From positions 124,001 to 188,000 of the forward strand of contig NZ_WJBU01000010.1 of the NCBI RefSeq assembly GCF_009646335.1: a stretch of DNA of 64,000 nt. Reading direction: 5' to 3'. Position numbers and translations under genes: made by a program. The notes under the pieces were generated by a model, which saw only the letters and a list, made by a program, of their open reading frames with translations, had not been told where the DNA came from and ran no database searches. The stretch comes from Caenimonas koreensis DSM 17982 (lineage in GTDB: Bacteria; Pseudomonadota; Gammaproteobacteria; Burkholderiales; Burkholderiaceae_C). Shown here piece after piece: positions 34,463 to 43,076 of the stretch (position 1 is the stretch's first letter; every line of letters starts with the position of its first letter).

Positions 34463-35314
34463 TCACGCCAGGAACAGCGCCGGGTCCACCATCGTGCGGT
34501 TGAGCATCACGCCCCAATGCAGGTGCGGCCCGGTGGCGCGGCCGGTGGCGCCCACGGCCCCGAGCCGGTCACCGGCGCGCAGCACGTCGCCCACGCGCAC
34601 GCTCGTCTCGCTCAGGTGGCAGTACAGCGACAGCAGGCCGCCGCCATGGTCGAGCCAGACCGTTGCGCCGTTGAAGAAGTAGTCGCCGGTATCGATCACG
34701 GTTGCCGCAAGCGGCGCCAGCACGGGCGTTCCTGACGCAGCAGCGATGTCCATTCCCGAGTGGGGGTTGCGCGACTGCCCGTTGAAGACCCGCCGCAAGC
34801 CGAACGAGCTGGAGCGCGGCCCGCCCACCGGCGCTGCCATGGCGAGCGAGTCGCCTCCAGGTGGCGCAGAAAAAGTGGCCATGACTTTGAGCTGGTGCTC
34901 GCGTTCGCGCTCGTAGCGGGCCTGGTCCTGCGCAGACAGGTCAACCTGGCCCGGCGCGACGCGCAGCCGCTGCTCGCGATACTTTTTGGGCCGCACTTCG
35001 TAGTGGAGCGAGCGCGAGGCGGCATCACTGATGCGAACTTCAATGGCCGCAGTGCCCACGGGCGCTGCGAGCGCAATGCCGACCACGGCAGTCCATGCAG
35101 ATGAGTCACCCACCACCAGCAGCGGCACCTGCGCCTGTTGCGCGACAGGGCGTGACGGCGCGGGCCCGAGTGCGATGCGGGCGACGCCGCCAGGAACACT
35201 TGAATGCCGCGGCGCCTGCTCAGCAGGTGCGGCGCGAGCGTTCACGCTGGTGGCGGCGAGGGCGAGCAGCAGGGTGCGGCGTGAGAGGAGCGATGAGTAA
35301 AAGTTGGGTTCCAC
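34463..35314 (-). CDS. M23-family peptidoglycan peptidase, exported
   Basis: About 283 aa, starting with GTG 35314 or TTG 35317. A twin-arginine-like signal (LSRRTLLLALAATS) leads it to the periplasm. The M23 (LytM) domain occupies the C-terminal 120 residues with zinc ligands in NPHSGMDIAA and TGPHLHWGV, plus YCHLSE. The N-terminal domain is the one often found in proteobacterial M23 proteins of this length. It should cut peptide cross-links in murein. It is transcribed away from the dodecin gene. Confidence 0.85.
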   Translation of the reverse strand: MEPNFYSSLLSRRTLLLALAATSVNARAAPAEQAPRHSSVPGGVARIALGPAPSRPVAQQAQVPLLVVGDSSAWTAVVGIALAAPVGTAAIEVRISDAASRSLHYEVRPKKYREQRLRVAPGQVDLSAQDQARYEREREHQLKVMATFSAPPGGDSLAMAAPVGGPRSSSFGLRRVFNGQSRNPHSGMDIAAASGTPVLAPLAATVIDTGDYFFNGATVWLDHGGGLLSLYCHLSETSVRVGDVLRAGDRLGAVGATGRATGPHLHWGVMLNRTMVDPALFLA

Positions 35315-35435
35315 CAAAGCAGTATGAATGACATGTAGGACGACGCCGTGACATCAATGGGCACACCCCAAGGATGCGCGCGCCGCGCCCAGAATAACCA
35401 CCCGATCCCATCCGGGGTCTCATCCAAGGATATCC

Positions 35436-35639
35436 ATGACCGTCGCACGAATTACCGAGATCAGCAGTGTCAGCTCCGTGAGTTTTCAGGACGCCATCGT
35501 CCAGGGCGTCGACCGGGCGAACAAAACGCTCAAGAACCTCAAGGGCGCGTGGGTCAAAGACCAGGAAGTGATGATCGAGAACGGCCAGGTCGCCGGCTAC
35601 AAGGTCGTGCTGAAGGTGACGTTCATCCTGATGGACTAG
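35436..35639 (+). CDS. Dodecin flavin-binding protein
   Basis: A 67 aa protein that matches the dodecin family over its full length: SSVSFQDAIVQGVDRANKTL, then the conserved tryptophan in LKGAWVKDQEV and the GYKVVLKVTFIL strand. Dodecins form hollow dodecamers that store flavins and in bacteria often also bind coenzyme A. AAGGAT lies about 8 bases before the ATG. It stands alone between oppositely oriented genes. Confidence 0.93.
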   Translation: MTVARITEISSVSSVSFQDAIVQGVDRANKTLKNLKGAWVKDQEVMIENGQVAGYKVVLKVTFILMD

Positions 35640-35669
35640 CGTCTGGCATGGGCGTGAGCAGCGGCGTCT

Positions 35670-36464
35670 TCAGCTGCTCCACTGCACCGTGTCGCGATAC
35701 GCATGCCACGTCGCGTGGCCCAGCAACGGGCCTGCGACCAGCAAGCCCAGCGCCCACGGCCACAACGCAAACAGCGTGAGTGTGACCACCAGCAGGCCCC
35801 AGAACAGCATGGTTGCCGTGCTGGTCAGCACGACGCTGAAACTGGTGATCGCTGCGGTGATGGCGTCCGTGTCGCGATCGAGCACCATGGGTATCGCGAC
35901 CACCATGCTGCAGAACACCAGCGCCGCGAACGCGCTGCCCACCAGTGTGTAGATGGCAAGAAACTGCCAGTTGGCCATGCTGAACACGGCCTGCAGCACG
36001 CTCGCAGTCGAAGGCATGCCGGTGTTGAAGAACACGGCAAACACCACGAGCGAGGCGCGGCCCCACAACAGCTCCAACACCGTGAGTACCAGCACCAGCA
36101 GGCCCATGCTGCCGATGTGGCTGCGCCAGCAAGTCAGCGATTCGCGCAGCGACTGCGGCATGCCTTGTTCGCGCCGCCTGCTCACCTCGTACAGGCCCAT
36201 CGCCAGGAAGGGCCCGACCAGCAGGCACCCTGACACGAACGTCATCGTGTATTCGGGCCGGTTCCTGAACACAGCGCCAAGGATCTGCGCCATGAGCCAG
36301 AAGCAGGCGCCGTAGAACAACCCGATGCCCGGTGCGGCGGCGAGGTCGGCCCAACCCCGGGCAAGCCAGCGCAGGGGTGCCGCGAAGGCAATACGCTGCG
36401 CACGGGGCAGTGCAGGTGTTGCTGCGGTTGCGGCAGCCATGTCTTCAGGAACGTCGGGTGCCAT
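35670..36464 (-). CDS. DUF2189 integral membrane protein
   Basis: 264 aa from ATG 36464, which has AAGGAGAG in front; the longer frame to 36566 does not. Six membrane segments and the signature WADLAAAPGIGLFYG, followed by VSGCLLVGPFLAMGLYEVSRRRE, identify the DUF2189 family, often found near cytochrome oxidase genes. The last loop has FALWPWALGLLVAGPLLGHA. The function is unknown. Confidence 0.85.
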   Translation of the reverse strand: MAPDVPEDMAAATAATPALPRAQRIAFAAPLRWLARGWADLAAAPGIGLFYGACFWLMAQILGAVFRNRPEYTMTFVSGCLLVGPFLAMGLYEVSRRREQGMPQSLRESLTCWRSHIGSMGLLVLVLTVLELLWGRASLVVFAVFFNTGMPSTASVLQAVFSMANWQFLAIYTLVGSAFAALVFCSMVVAIPMVLDRDTDAITAAITSFSVVLTSTATMLFWGLLVVTLTLFALWPWALGLLVAGPLLGHATWHAYRDTVQWSS

Positions 36465-36611
36465 GCTCGCTCTCCTTGGCGCAACAGGATACCGTGGACG
36501 CGATGGCTTGCGCGCTGCGCATGTCCGCACAACCCCGATTCCCCTCAGGGCGGGTGCTTGCTGCACTCCACGCCGGCAATGGCGACCGCGTTGTTGAGAA
36601 GTCCGCTTCCC

Positions 36612-37250
36612 CTACCTGCCGCCGCCCGCCCCGTGAAGAAACAGCGACGCGATCGCCTGCTGCTCTGCGCTGTCGTCCCATCGGGCGTCCGGCGCGAGGA
36701 TGTGCCTTCCGACCAGGTATCCGATGTTGAGCGACAGGAACATCCGCACCAGTGACTCTGGCGCGAACTGGCGCGAGAGCTTGCCTTCTTTTTGCAGTCG
36801 CTCGAAGAGCTCACGCAGTGGCTGCCATACGGCAGGTGACCACTGCGACGCGAACCGTTGCAGCAATGCCGGGTCGCGCAGCATCTCGACCAGTAGCACA
36901 CGCGTGAGTTCAGGCGCCTGCGCCAGGCTGTCGGCGCGCGCGCGCAACAGGGCGATGTGCCACGCACCAAAGTCGTCGCCATGCGCCTCGATGACCTGGC
37001 GCAGGGCATCAAGCGAGGAAGGCGCCAGGTGCGGAAGCACTGCCTCGGCGATCACTGCCTGCAGCAGACCCTCTTTCGAGCCGAAGTGCTTGAAGAGCGT
37101 GCGCTCCGTCGTCGATGCGGCGGCGGCGACTTCGCGCGTGCTGGTCTGCGCCACGCCCTTGGCGGCGAACAGCCGCGCGGCCGCCCACAGGATGTCGATG
37201 TGCTTCGTCGGGGCGGGGCCGCGCCGGGCCGGAACGCGAGGGGTTTCCAT
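36612..37250 (-). CDS. TetR-family transcription regulator
   Basis: 212 aa from ATG 37250. The N-terminal helix-turn-helix reads ILWAAARLFAAKGVAQTSTR and TERTLFKHFGSKEGLL. The remainder is a helical ligand-binding domain. It lies 35 bases downstream of the PhlG-like hydrolase gene on the same strand, and the hydrolase promoter carries two dyads. The likely circuit is repression of its own operon with release by the hydrolase substrate, a polyketide-type phenolic, by analogy with PhlF/PhlH. The frame open to 37778 is antisense-like overlap and not used. Confidence 0.85.
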   Translation of the reverse strand: METPRVPARRGPAPTKHIDILWAAARLFAAKGVAQTSTREVAAAASTTERTLFKHFGSKEGLLQAVIAEAVLPHLAPSSLDALRQVIEAHGDDFGAWHIALLRARADSLAQAPELTRVLLVEMLRDPALLQRFASQWSPAVWQPLRELFERLQKEGKLSRQFAPESLVRMFLSLNIGYLVGRHILAPDARWDDSAEQQAIASLFLHGAGGGR

Positions 37251-37285
37251 GGCGTGAGTGTAGGCAGGCCTGCCGTGCAGCGGCA

Positions 37286-37999
37286 TCACTCGCGCAAGCC
37301 GGTTTCCTGCAGATACAGCGGCGGCAGAAGATGTTCGAAGATCCCGACCTCTTCGACGTTGTGGCGCAGCCAGGCCAGGCCGTGCGCCTGGTCGAAGCCG
37401 AAGCGCTGCATCAGCGGCGTGGCCCAGCGCCTCCAGCCCTCCACGCCGCCGATCAGAAGGCGGTTTTCGTACAGCGTGCCTTCTGCCACCCGTGTGAACG
37501 TGTATTCCATGCGAACCAGCCCCGTGATGCCTGCGAGTGCCGGGTTGTGGATGTAGCCCTCCTCGTCGAGCTTCTCGATGGTGGTGACGGTGTCCACATT
37601 GAAGCGCGGGTTGGCGCCCAGGTACTCGCGCAGTCTGATCTGCGCGCCGGGGCCAATCGTGCCGTCGGGGCAGCGGCGCACATAGCTGGCGTGAACGTGG
37701 TCGTAGGGGTGCCACGCACGGTAGCGGTTGATGCGCTGGCCAGCGACGGTGACTTCTCCTTCCAGGTTCGAAAACCACCAGGCGAGCATGCGCGGCGTCA
37801 CACCCCGCACGATGTCATGACGGATCCAGTAACTCAGGCGCCCGTCCGCCAGCCGCTCGGCGCCGCACTCGGCCGAGCCCAGCGGCTTCAACGGCCACGG
37901 CACGGTCACGGGTTCCGGCGGCGCGTCGCGGTTGTCGGCATACAGCGGGAAGTCGCGGCGCTCGCTGACGCCAAGACGAAGGGGAAGAGTGGCTTGCAT
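37286..37999 (-). CDS. PhlG-like C-C hydrolase (DAPG hydrolase family)
   Basis: 237 aa from ATG 37999 (AAAGGAC upstream). Family features of the 2,4-diacetylphloroglucinol hydrolase fold are visible: RYRAWHPYDHVH with a zinc-ligand histidine (H97 or H101), an acidic ligand near E125 in IRLREYL, and the H-x3-E pair H213/E217 in WLRHNVEEVG. PhlG cleaves a C-C bond and releases acetate. Here the substrate is unknown and the protein is somewhat shorter than PhlG. It is divergent from a serine hydrolase and followed by its own TetR gene. Confidence 0.8.
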   Translation of the reverse strand: MQATLPLRLGVSERRDFPLYADNRDAPPEPVTVPWPLKPLGSAECGAERLADGRLSYWIRHDIVRGVTPRMLAWWFSNLEGEVTVAGQRINRYRAWHPYDHVHASYVRRCPDGTIGPGAQIRLREYLGANPRFNVDTVTTIEKLDEEGYIHNPALAGITGLVRMEYTFTRVAEGTLYENRLLIGGVEGWRRWATPLMQRFGFDQAHGLAWLRHNVEEVGIFEHLLPPLYLQETGLRE

Positions 38000-38029
38000 G
38001 GGGGTCCTTTCAAGCGGCGTGCCGCAATT

Positions 38030-38049
38030 GGTATAGCCAGCACTATACC
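38030..38049. promoter_or_regulatory. TetR-type operator 1 upstream of the PhlG-like gene
   Basis: GGTATAG (38030-38036) and CTATACC (38043-38049) form a perfect dyad with a 6-base spacer. It lies about 30 bases upstream of the hydrolase start, where a repressor would block the promoter. Confidence 0.6.
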
Positions 38050-38060
38050 TAAATTCCAAT

Positions 38061-38086
38061 AAATGTAAAGTGACGGCTATACATTT
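38061..38086. promoter_or_regulatory. Second dyad in the same promoter region
   Basis: AAATGTA (38061-38067) and TACATTT (38080-38086) are perfect complements with a 12-base spacer. The half-sites share TATAC-like bases with operator 1. The whole stretch 38027-38090 is AT-rich and probably holds back-to-back promoters for the PhlG-like gene and the divergent serine hydrolase. Confidence 0.5.
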
Positions 38087-38134
38087 AATTCGCCTGGCCT
38101 TCGGTGGTCGACCGATTCCGGTCTAATGCCACCC

Positions 38135-39334
38135 ATGAAGAAGCTCATCCTTTCCCTGGTCGCGCTGGTTGTCGCTGCAGGCGTCGCCGGCTGGTTCACC
38201 CTCGACAAGGAGACTCGCGCGTTGCTCGCGACGTTTCCGACCAACCGCGACTTGCTGTTCTGGAACCAGGCGCAGCGCGACGCAGCGTTCCGCGCACTCG
38301 ACCGCCTGCCGATCCTCGCGAAGGCGCATGTCGTGCCGGCCGGCAGCACCCCGTCGCCGTTGCCGCCGGGCGCATCACTCAAGCTGCCCGTGGATATCGA
38401 TGCCTACATGGCGGGGCAGCGCAGCGCGGCGCTGATCATTGTTCAAGGCGGCAAGGTGCGGCTCGAGCGTTACGGCCTGGGCTTTGATGCGGCGGGCCGC
38501 TGGACGAGCTTCTCGGTCGCCAAGTCATTCACGTCCACGCTGGTGGGCGCGGCGCTGCGCGACGGCTTCATCCGCAGCATGGACGACAAGGTGAGCCAGT
38601 ACATCCCGCAGATGAAGGGCTCGGCCTATGACGACGTGAGCATCCGCCAGCTGCTCACCATGACGTCGGGCGTGCAGTGGAACGAAGACTACGCCGACCC
38701 CAACTCCGACGTCGCGCGCTTCAACAACCACAAGCCCGAGGCCGGCCTTGATGCGCTGGTCGATTACATGCGCCGGCTTCCACGCGCCGCGCCCGCGGGC
38801 ACACGCTGGCACTACAGCACGGGTGAGACCAACCTGGTCGGCGTGCTGCTGGTGAACGCCACTGGCAAACCACTTGCGCAATATCTTTCGGAAAAGATCT
38901 GGATTCCCGCGGGCATGGAGCAGCAGGCGACGTGGCTCCTGAGCAAGTCGGGCAAGGAGATCAGCGGCTGCTGCCTGCAGGCCGCAGCGCGCGACTACGC
39001 ACGCATGGGGCTGTTCGTCCTGGGTGGCGCCAAGGTGAACGGCCAGGCCATCGTTCCCGATGGCTGGCTGGCCGATGCAACCACCAGGCGCACGCCGATC
39101 GACGTGCCGGGCCGCGGGTATGGCTACCAGTGGTGGACGTATGACGACGGCAGTTTTGCGGCGCGCGGCATTTTCGGCCAGGGCATCTTCATCGACCCGC
39201 AGCGCCAGCTGGTGATCGCATCGAATGCGGACTGGGGCGGCGGCGCCACCGAGCCCGCAGCGAACCGCGCGCGCGAGGAGTTCTACCGCGCGGTGCAAAA
39301 GGCCGTCGACGACGAAAGGAAGAACCCGCTTTAG
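38135..39334 (+). CDS. Serine hydrolase, beta-lactamase class C-like
   Basis: 399 aa from ATG 38135 (ATG 38126 adds three residues). A signal anchor is at residues 3-20. The penicillin-binding-protein fold shows the S-x-x-K motif in FSVAKSF, a Tyr motif in HYSTGE, and a late G-x-G segment in GIFGQGIF. Members include esterases, peptidases and carboxypeptidases; real beta-lactam hydrolysis is unlikely from sequence alone. It is divergent from the PhlG-like gene and might share its regulation. Confidence 0.82.
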   Translation: MKKLILSLVALVVAAGVAGWFTLDKETRALLATFPTNRDLLFWNQAQRDAAFRALDRLPILAKAHVVPAGSTPSPLPPGASLKLPVDIDAYMAGQRSAALIIVQGGKVRLERYGLGFDAAGRWTSFSVAKSFTSTLVGAALRDGFIRSMDDKVSQYIPQMKGSAYDDVSIRQLLTMTSGVQWNEDYADPNSDVARFNNHKPEAGLDALVDYMRRLPRAAPAGTRWHYSTGETNLVGVLLVNATGKPLAQYLSEKIWIPAGMEQQATWLLSKSGKEISGCCLQAAARDYARMGLFVLGGAKVNGQAIVPDGWLADATTRRTPIDVPGRGYGYQWWTYDDGSFAARGIFGQGIFIDPQRQLVIASNADWGGGATEPAANRAREEFYRAVQKAVDDERKNPL

Positions 39335-39428
39335 GCAGGCCCGGCCCGAGTCGGCGGACGCCATGATGGCGGCGGGCATTGCCCCGCCAGACCAAGGGCA
39401 AATACGCACGCAGGACCCACGCAAACTC

Positions 39429-39442
39429 TTGACGAAGATCAA
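39429..39442. promoter_or_regulatory. FNR box upstream of hemN
   Basis: TTGACGAAGATCAA is a perfect TTGAY-N4-RTCAA dyad centred 62 bases before the hemN ATG. Anaerobic induction of hemN by FNR is well established in other proteobacteria, which supports this site. Confidence 0.8.
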
Positions 39443-39497
39443 GCCCGGGCGCGCCAGCCCGGAGCACAGTCGAGCCTTCAAGTATTCAGGCTCCGTC

Positions 39498-40880
39498 ATG
39501 ACTGTTGTTTCACCCGAATTGCTGCCGCGGTATGACATCTCCGGGCCGCGCTACACGTCGTACCCCACCGCTGACCGCTTCGTGGAGGCATTCACCGCCA
39601 CGGACTACCTGCAGGCGCTCGACCACCGCAGCGGCGGTGCTTCAGCGCTTTCGCAGCCGCTGTCGGTGTACGTGCACGTGCCGTTCTGCGAATCGCTGTG
39701 CTACTACTGCGCCTGCAACAAGATCATCACCAAGCACCACGAACGTGCCTCGGGCTACTTGCGCTACCTCACGCGCGAAGTGGAGCTGCACACCGAGCGC
39801 ATGGGCATCGGCCAGGCAGTCTCGCAACTGCATTTGGGCGGCGGCACGCCCACCTTCCTGAACGACGCCGAGCTCGCCGAGCTCATGGCCATGCTGCGCC
39901 GCAACTTCCAGCTGGTGCCTGGTGGCGAATATTCAATCGAAGTCGATCCGCGCACGGTGGACGGCACGCGCCTGAAGGCACTGGCCGCGCTCGGCTTCAA
40001 TCGCCTGAGCTTCGGCGTGCAGGACTTCGACACCGATGTGCAAAAGGCCGTGCATCGCATCCAGCCGGCAGAGCAGGTGTTCGAGCTGGTGCGGCAGGCG
40101 CGTGAAATCGGCTTCGAATCGACGAATGTCGACCTGATCTATGGCCTGCCGAAGCAGACGCCCGAGACCTTTGCCCGCACGCTCGAGCAGGTGTGCGAGT
40201 TGCGGCCCGACCGCATTGCGCTCTATGCCTACGCGCACCTGCCCGAGCGCTTCAAGCCACAGCGCCGCATCATTTCTGCCGACTTGCCGATGGGCGCGGC
40301 CAAGCTCGCCATGCTCGCGCAGTCGATGGCTTCGTTCGACAAGGCCGGCTACGACTACATCGGCATGGACCACTTCGCGCTGCCCAACGACGCGCTCTCG
40401 ATCGCCAAGCGGCAGGGGCGGCTGCACCGCAACTTCCAGGGCTACAGCACGCAGTCGGATTGCGACCTGATCGGCCTGGGCGTCTCTGCCATCGGCCGCA
40501 TCGGCGCCACCTATTCGCAGAACGCCAAGACGATGGAGGAATACTGCGATCACCTCGACCAGGGCCGCCTGCCAGTGGTGCGCGGCCTGGCGCTCAGCCG
40601 CGACGACCTTGCGCGCCGCGCCGTGATCATGGCGATCATGTGCCAGGGCCAGCTGGAGTTCGAGTCGATCGAGTCGGCATGGCTGATCGACTTCAAGGCG
40701 TATTTCGCCAATGAGCTGGTGAAGCTGAGCGAGCTGGAAGACCAGGGGCTCGTTGTCCTGGAAGACAAGGGCTTCCACGTCACGGAGAGCGGCTGGTTCC
40801 TCGTGCGCGCCATTGCGATGGTGTTCGACAAGTACCTGCAGGCTGACCGCAACCGCGCGAAGTTCTCGCGCATCATCTGA
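39498..40880 (+). CDS. hemN: Oxygen-independent coproporphyrinogen III oxidase HemN
   Basis: 460 aa radical SAM enzyme that decarboxylates coproporphyrinogen III under low oxygen. The 4Fe-4S ligands are C64-x3-C68-x2-C71 in FCESLCYYCAC. Other features are the GGGTP motif in LHLGGGTPTFL, VDLIYGLPKQTPETF, and the C-terminal HemN domain with GYSTQSDCDLIGLGVSAIG. The length equals that of genuine HemN rather than the HemW relatives. ATG 39498 is used; an in-frame start at 39225 lies inside the previous gene. Confidence 0.93.
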   Translation: MTVVSPELLPRYDISGPRYTSYPTADRFVEAFTATDYLQALDHRSGGASALSQPLSVYVHVPFCESLCYYCACNKIITKHHERASGYLRYLTREVELHTERMGIGQAVSQLHLGGGTPTFLNDAELAELMAMLRRNFQLVPGGEYSIEVDPRTVDGTRLKALAALGFNRLSFGVQDFDTDVQKAVHRIQPAEQVFELVRQAREIGFESTNVDLIYGLPKQTPETFARTLEQVCELRPDRIALYAYAHLPERFKPQRRIISADLPMGAAKLAMLAQSMASFDKAGYDYIGMDHFALPNDALSIAKRQGRLHRNFQGYSTQSDCDLIGLGVSAIGRIGATYSQNAKTMEEYCDHLDQGRLPVVRGLALSRDDLARRAVIMAIMCQGQLEFESIESAWLIDFKAYFANELVKLSELEDQGLVVLEDKGFHVTESGWFLVRAIAMVFDKYLQADRNRAKFSRII

Positions 40881-40898
40881 CGCGGCCGCGCACCTGAC

Positions 40899-41588
40899 GT
40901 GACCACCACGCTCGCCACCACGCTTGCTGTTTCCGCGCTCGTCATGGGCCTGGCAGGTGGGCCGCATTGCGCCGCGATGTGCGGCACGGCCTGTGCGGGG
41001 CTGATGCGCGCGGGGGTCAATCCTTCACGCTCGCTGTGGCTGTTCCAGGCGGGCCGGCTGGCCGGCTATTCGCTGGCCGGCGCTGCAGCGGCAGCCGCCG
41101 TGCAGAGTTTTGCGTGGCTCGCGACGAACAGCGCCGCGATCAAGCCCTTGTGGACGCTCTTTCACCTGGCGGTGCTCGCCTGGGGGCTGATGCTCGTCAC
41201 GCGGGCGCACCAGCCGGTGTGGGTGAGCAACACCGGGCGCAGTGTGTGGTCGCGCGTGCGGCCGCTCGCGGCCAGCGGAAAGGGCGTCTTCGCGGCCGGT
41301 GCGCTGTGGGCTTTCATGCCGTGCGGCCTGCTCTATTCGGCGCTGCTGGTTGCATCGCTCAGTGGTGGCCCTGCCGAGGGAGCGTTGACGATGGCGCTCT
41401 TCGCTTTAGGCAGTGCGGTGTCGCTCTCGCTCGCGCCGATGTTGCTGCTGCGTCTGCAGGGTGCGGGCAACCGGTTCCGTCAGGAATGGGGCACGCGTGT
41501 GGCTGGCTTGCTGCTCGCCGCCGCCGCCGTGTGGGCACTGTGGATGGACATGGCGCATCAAGTCGCCGTGTGGTGCGGGCTGGCTTAG
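40899..41588 (+). CDS. Sulfite exporter TauE/SafE-like membrane protein
   Basis: A 229 aa protein with about six membrane segments. The cysteine-bearing start GLAGGPHCAAMCGTACAGL is the mark of the small, DsbD-like TauE/SafE group found next to cytochrome oxidase, hemN and fnr genes. The family pair of proline/cysteine motifs recurs in WAFMPCGLLYSALL. It starts 18 bases after hemN and so shares its FNR-controlled transcript. A role in copper or heme handling for high-affinity oxidases is likely. Confidence 0.82.
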   Translation: MTTTLATTLAVSALVMGLAGGPHCAAMCGTACAGLMRAGVNPSRSLWLFQAGRLAGYSLAGAAAAAAVQSFAWLATNSAAIKPLWTLFHLAVLAWGLMLVTRAHQPVWVSNTGRSVWSRVRPLAASGKGVFAAGALWAFMPCGLLYSALLVASLSGGPAEGALTMALFALGSAVSLSLAPMLLLRLQGAGNRFRQEWGTRVAGLLLAAAAVWALWMDMAHQVAVWCGLA

Positions 41589-42193
41589 GGGCGCCCGTCG
41601 GGGGGCTGTAAATCCGCGTGCGTGTTTGTTTTGATCTTGTTGGTTCGGGGTAGCAAATCCGCGTGCGGGTGGGCTATGTCGCGCGGTCGTGGCGTCCTTT
41701 CGGGTGCGCTGTCGCGCTCCCTTCAGGCAACCTGCGCTGGCCGGGCTCGCGGCGCTGCGGCAGAACTCGTTGCGCCTGAAGGCTCCACTCAAACAGCTGC
41801 CGCAAGTAGTCAGAGTACGTCCCGCGTTGCTCGATCTGCTTGCTCGCGCAAGCACTCGTAGCAACGCTGCGCCACAAGCCCAGCCATCGCAGGCACCACG
41901 CCCTGATTGCGCGCCACAGCCCACCCGCACACGGCTTTGCCGGACAGAGCGGTTGTCGATCGACGCGTTGTTGACTTACCGCTCTGATCTCGTGGCGTGC
42001 TCGTTGGCGTTTAACTCCTTGATTGCCCACCGCCCCGCGGGACAGCACCGCACACCGCCTGGCGTGACGCGCCCCGAACAGATGACTGACAACCAAACCC
42101 GGAACGAAATCGGAATCAACAAAATCGGAATCTGACCCCAATACTGTGCCGACCCCAATAACCTGTCGTGCGCCCCCGCCTGAACGGCCGGCC
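41589..42193. other. Gene-poor stretch with short direct repeats (possible dispersed repeat element)
   Basis: No gene is supported here. Open frames exist on both strands (for example 41674-42141 minus) but none shows a recognisable domain. The stretch contains a 13-base direct repeat AAATCCGCGTGCG (41610-41622, 41655-41667), AATCGGAATC (42108-42117, 42123-42132) and GACCCCAATA (42134-42143, 42151-42160). This mosaic resembles intergenic dispersed repeats or mobile-element debris. Confidence 0.5.
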
Positions 42194-42948
42194 CTACAAG
42201 AGCCCGGTGGTTTCCAGGTAAGTCGGCACGCGGCACTGCCAGTGCAGCTCGCGTTCGATGCGCTGACGCAACGCGTCAGAGGCCGCAGGTTCTCCGTGGG
42301 TGATGAACGTCATGCGCGGCGGTGCCTTGAAGCCGGCGAGCCACTGCATGATCTCCGGCGCATCGGCATGGGCAGACAGGCTGCCCAGGCTCGCCACCTC
42401 CGCGTTCACCGGGACATCCTGTCCATGGATGCGCACCGCTTTGGCCCCGGCCAGAATCGAGGCGCCGCGCGTGCCACCCGCCTGATGGCCCGCGAGCAGG
42501 ATCGTATTGCGCGGATCTGGTGCAAATGCCTTCAAGTGGTGCACGACACGGCCGCCGGTGGCCATGCCGCTGGCCGCGATGATGATCATCGGGCCCTTGC
42601 GTGAATTGAGCGCTTCGGATTCTTCGGGCGTCTGCACGATGTGCGGCAGCGAGGCCATCGCTTCGCATTCGCCTCTGTCCAGCCGCAACTGGTCACCGTG
42701 TTTGAGGTACGCAGCCGTGGCGCTGGCCGCCATCGGGCTGTTGAGGTAAACCGGCACATCGGCAATGCGGCCCTGTGTGCGCAGAATCCGCAAGCAGTGC
42801 AGCAGGCTTTGCGCGCGGCCCACGGCGAACGCCGGGATCACGACCACGCCACCGCGCTTCGTGGTGCGATTGACCACATCGGCCAGCATGTCGAGCGGCG
42901 CGGATGCCTCATGCACCCGGTCGCCATAGGTCGATTCGACAACCAGAT
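42194..42948 (-). pseudogene. MBL/beta-CASP RNase-type protein, C-terminal half (split by transposon)
   Basis: Encodes about 250 residues of the beta-CASP and closing part of a metallo-beta-lactamase nuclease: VVESTYGDR, IPAFAVGRAQSL, APMIIIA-like GPMIIIAASGMATGGRV, and LSAHADAPEIMQW. It lacks the HxHxDH zinc site, which sits 11 kb away at 53738-54346. Joining both halves and removing one target copy restores an uninterrupted 452-codon gene. As it stands this half has no proper start beyond sequences inside the transposon end. Confidence 0.92.
42944..42948. repeat. Left target-site duplication of the transposon
   Basis: CAGAT next to the left terminal repeat matches CAGGT at 53738-53742 in four of five bases. 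Elements of this family make 5-base target duplications. Confidence 0.7.
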
Positions 42949-42973
42949 TGTCATTTTCAGAAGACGACTGCAC
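42949..42973 (+). repeat. Left terminal inverted repeat (cargo end)
   Basis: 25 bases beginning TGTCATTTTCAGAAGACGAC, the classic Tn402/Tn5053 end. A related subterminal motif (TCAGAAGTCAGCCGCAC) follows at about 42980-42996 and probably forms a further TniA binding site. Confidence 0.93.
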
Positions 42974-43076
42974 GGAATATCAGAAGTCAGCCGCACGACC
43001 TTCTCCGATGCCAATTAGGCAGGCCGCTCACGAACCCAAAATCGCAGGCTAATGTCGGCGTGCGAAACACTTCATG

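Noticed and set aside
38135..39334. Functional beta-lactamase (antibiotic resistance)
   Set aside because: The class C fold is shared by esterases and peptidases, and the second active-site motif is YST rather than the YxN of true AmpC enzymes.
39225..39497. N-terminal extension of hemN
   Set aside because: It lies in the 3' end of the serine hydrolase gene and over the FNR box; HemN proteins start at the equivalent of ATG 39498.
41674..42141. 155-codon minus-strand frame and 148-codon plus-strand frame
   Set aside because: Both strands are open at once, the products are Arg/Gln-rich without a domain, and the stretch consists of short repeats.
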